This document shows, one piece after another, positions 62,438-64,000 of a stretch of DNA of 64,000 nt; positions within the stretch are counted from its first letter, which is position 1, and each line of letters begins with the position of its first letter. The stretch lies in assembly GCA_003559855.1 (NCBI GenBank), contig PWJZ01000027.1:42587-106586 (forward strand), in the 5' to 3' direction. The stretch is from Bacteroidales bacterium. Its GTDB lineage: Bacteria > Bacteroidota > Bacteroidia > Bacteroidales > UBA7960. The notes below the pieces were generated by a model. The model was not told the origin of the DNA and did not search any database. It saw only the letters and a program-made list of their open reading frames with translations. Both the position numbers and the translations under genes were made by a program.

Positions 62438-62526
62438 GTGACGGGTAACGGGTGACGGGTTAAGAAATGATTCAATCATAAAGAAAAATGAATGCAAACG
62501 CCAACCCGCTACCCGTTACTTGTCAC
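62438..62526. repeat. inverted pair of heptamer (ACGGGTN) arrays, hairpin-forming
   Basis: GTGACGGGTAACGGGTGACGGGTT (62438-62461) vs reverse complement of 62503-62526 GTGACAAGTAACGGGTAGCGGGTT: 20/24 matches. Confidence 0.75.
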
Positions 62527-62548
62527 ACGTTACCAAAAAACAACACTT

Positions 62549-62866
62549 ATGAAAATTGCAATTACATCAACAGGAAACACTTTGGAATCAAAGCTTGATG
62601 AACGGTTTGGCAGGGCTGCCTGGTTCGTTATTTATGATAAGGAAAGCAAATCAACTGAGTTTGTTCCTAATCCAAATAAAGATGTGGAACAAGGAGCAGG
62701 CCCCGCATCAGTTGAGCTGGTAGCATCACGAAACGTAAATAAAATAGTTTCCGGTGAATTTGGAGCTAAAATAAAACCACTGCTTGACAGCTTGAAAATC
62801 CAGATGATTGTTGTTAAAGAAAACAAAACGGTCAATGAAATAATAAATATGTTAAACCACAAATAA
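62549..62866 (+). CDS. NifX/NifB-type dinitrogenase iron-molybdenum cofactor-binding domain protein
   Basis: MKIAITSTGNTLESKLDERFGRAAWFVIYD. Confidence 0.88.
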   Translation: MKIAITSTGNTLESKLDERFGRAAWFVIYDKESKSTEFVPNPNKDVEQGAGPASVELVASRNVNKIVSGEFGAKIKPLLDSLKIQMIVVKENKTVNEIINMLNHK

Positions 62867-62874
62867 ATAAAGTT

Positions 62875-63054
62875 ATGCCACATCTTGATGGTGCCGGGCC
62901 TGAAGGAGAGGGTTCTCAAACAGGCCGCAAATTAGGTAAATGCAGCAAACTTTCTGACAAAGAAAAACTACAAAAGATGGGAAAAGGCATGGGCAAACGC
63001 CGTAAGTCAGGAGGTGGAGAAGGCAGATGTAAACGCTTGAAAAGCGGAAAATAA
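62875..63054 (+). CDS. small Gly/Lys-rich protein, DUF5320-like
   Basis: MPHLDGAGPEGEGSQTGRKLGKCSK... 59 aa, starts 8 bp after the NifX-like stop; not in the supplied ORF track. Confidence 0.6.
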   Translation: MPHLDGAGPEGEGSQTGRKLGKCSKLSDKEKLQKMGKGMGKRRKSGGGEGRCKRLKSGK

Positions 63055-63084
63055 ATTGATTAACTATAAAAAAAGGAGGTTATT

Positions 63085-63324
63085 ATGCCTGGATTTGATA
63101 AAACCGGACCAATAGGACAAGGTTCTATGACCGGACGAAGATTAGGTCGTTGCACCAATTTTGGTGACTCCCCGAAAGATCAGCCACCGGCTTCAGCTCA
63201 GAATTCCGGTGAAAATTATCCTGAAGCGCTTCCACGACGAGGATTAGGATTAGGAAGAGGACGTGGACGTGGAAGAGGTCTGGGATTGGGCTTGGGTCTG
63301 AGGAATAGGTTCAGGGGTTGGTGA
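63085..63324 (+). CDS. DUF5320 family protein
   Basis: MPGFDKTGPIGQGSMTGRRLGRC; AAAGGAGGT Shine-Dalgarno-like upstream; Arg/Gly/Leu repeat tail. Confidence 0.8.
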   Translation: MPGFDKTGPIGQGSMTGRRLGRCTNFGDSPKDQPPASAQNSGENYPEALPRRGLGLGRGRGRGRGLGLGLGLRNRFRGW

Positions 63325-63329
63325 GGTGA

Positions 63330-63389
63330 GAGGTAATCGGTGTGACCGGTAATTGTGTACTCGACACCCGTTACCGTCAACCGTTACTC
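63330..63389. repeat. hairpin-forming heptamer-type repeat
   Basis: taatcggtgtgaccggtaattgtg paired with cacccgttaccgtcaaccgttac. Confidence 0.6.
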
Positions 63390-63405
63390 AAGGGTAATAT
63401 ATGCT

Positions 63406-63617
63406 CTATACTATAGGGTTTCACAAAACTTTGTTTTCCTAACCCAATCAATTTTAAGGCTAAAAACGGGTAAAAAATGGCTAAATTTGATAAAAATGAC
63501 AGCTGTATAACTTTAAAAATCAATACGTTACAAAAAGTTAGGAAATGTCAATTTTTGAAGGCTTTCAAACTATTGTATATGAGTTAGTTATGAGTTTTGT
63601 GAAACCCTATCTATACT
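63406..63617. mobile_element. MITE-like non-autonomous element (198 bp plus 7-bp TSDs)
   Basis: CTATACT TSD (63406-63412 and 63611-63617); perfect 18-bp TIRs ATAGGGTTTCACAAAACT (63413-63430) / AGTTTTGTGAAACCCTAT (63593-63610); subterminal IR TTTCCTAAC/GTTAGGAAA; no ORF inside. Confidence 0.88.
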
Positions 63618-63654
63618 AATAAAATTAGGTAAACTTTTAATAAAGAAAAGTAGT

Positions 63655-64000
63655 ATGAAAAAGATCGCTATTCCTTTGGAAAATGAGGTGTTATCTGCTC
63701 ATTTCGGGCATTGTCAAAAATTTGCAATACTTGAAGTAAATGAGAATAATAAAATATTAAGTTTTCAGGAACTTACACCACCGGAACATGTACCGGGATT
63801 ATATCCGCCATGGCTGGCAAAATTTGGAATAACGGATGTGATAGCAGTTGGTATGGGGCAAAAAGCGATTGCAATATTCAATCAAAATGATATTAATGTT
63901 TTTGTAGGCGCACCTATAAACAGTGCTGAAGATTTAGTAAGTGATTTTATTAATGACAGGCTTGAATTAAGTGCAAATTATTGTAAGCCGGGTGAACATA
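63655..64000 (+). CDS. NifX/NifB-type iron-molybdenum cofactor-binding domain protein (3' truncated by window end)
   Basis: MKKIAIPLENEVLSAHFGHCQKFAILEV... PPEHVPGLYPPWLAKFGITDVIAVGMGQKAIAIF. Confidence 0.88.
   Translation, partial: MKKIAIPLENEVLSAHFGHCQKFAILEVNENNKILSFQELTPPEHVPGLYPPWLAKFGITDVIAVGMGQKAIAIFNQNDINVFVGAPINSAEDLVSDFINDRLELSANYCKPGEH

Overview
The window looks like chromosomal DNA from an anaerobic Bacteroidota member. This is inferred from AT-rich spacers, TAnnTTTG-type promoters, an IPExxxVDY-family gene, and the acpP-fabF-rnc and rimP-nusA-infB gene orders. I see about 46 credible CDSs and one tRNA-Met(CAT). Housekeeping content includes maf, pgi, rimP-nusA-infB, acpP-fabF-rnc and purN. 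The most notable region is about 32.8-50.0 kb. It is an 11-gene, same-strand methyl-group island: MetH, MetF, a corrinoid protein, two non-pyrrolysine MttB-family methyltransferases, a HyuA-like ASKHA ATPase, DUF1638, a methyl-THF:corrinoid-type methyltransferase, a sarcosine/dimethylglycine N-methyltransferase-like enzyme, SAH hydrolase and SAM synthetase. It places corrinoid demethylation of quaternary amines next to SAM-dependent N-methylation and the full activated-methyl cycle. Other notable items are: an encapsulin plus encapsulated-ferritin nanocompartment operon with a recognisable cargo-loading tail; a DeoC-AOR gene pair; a perfect MITE-like element (198 bp, 18-bp TIRs, 7-bp TSD); degenerate heptanucleotide intergenic repeats, some forming large hairpins; a putative sigma54/enhancer-type regulatory region before an efflux operon; and a DUF134/NifX/DUF5320 cluster with a palindromic operator inside its predicted promoter. 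All family calls come from reading the translations; no database search was run.
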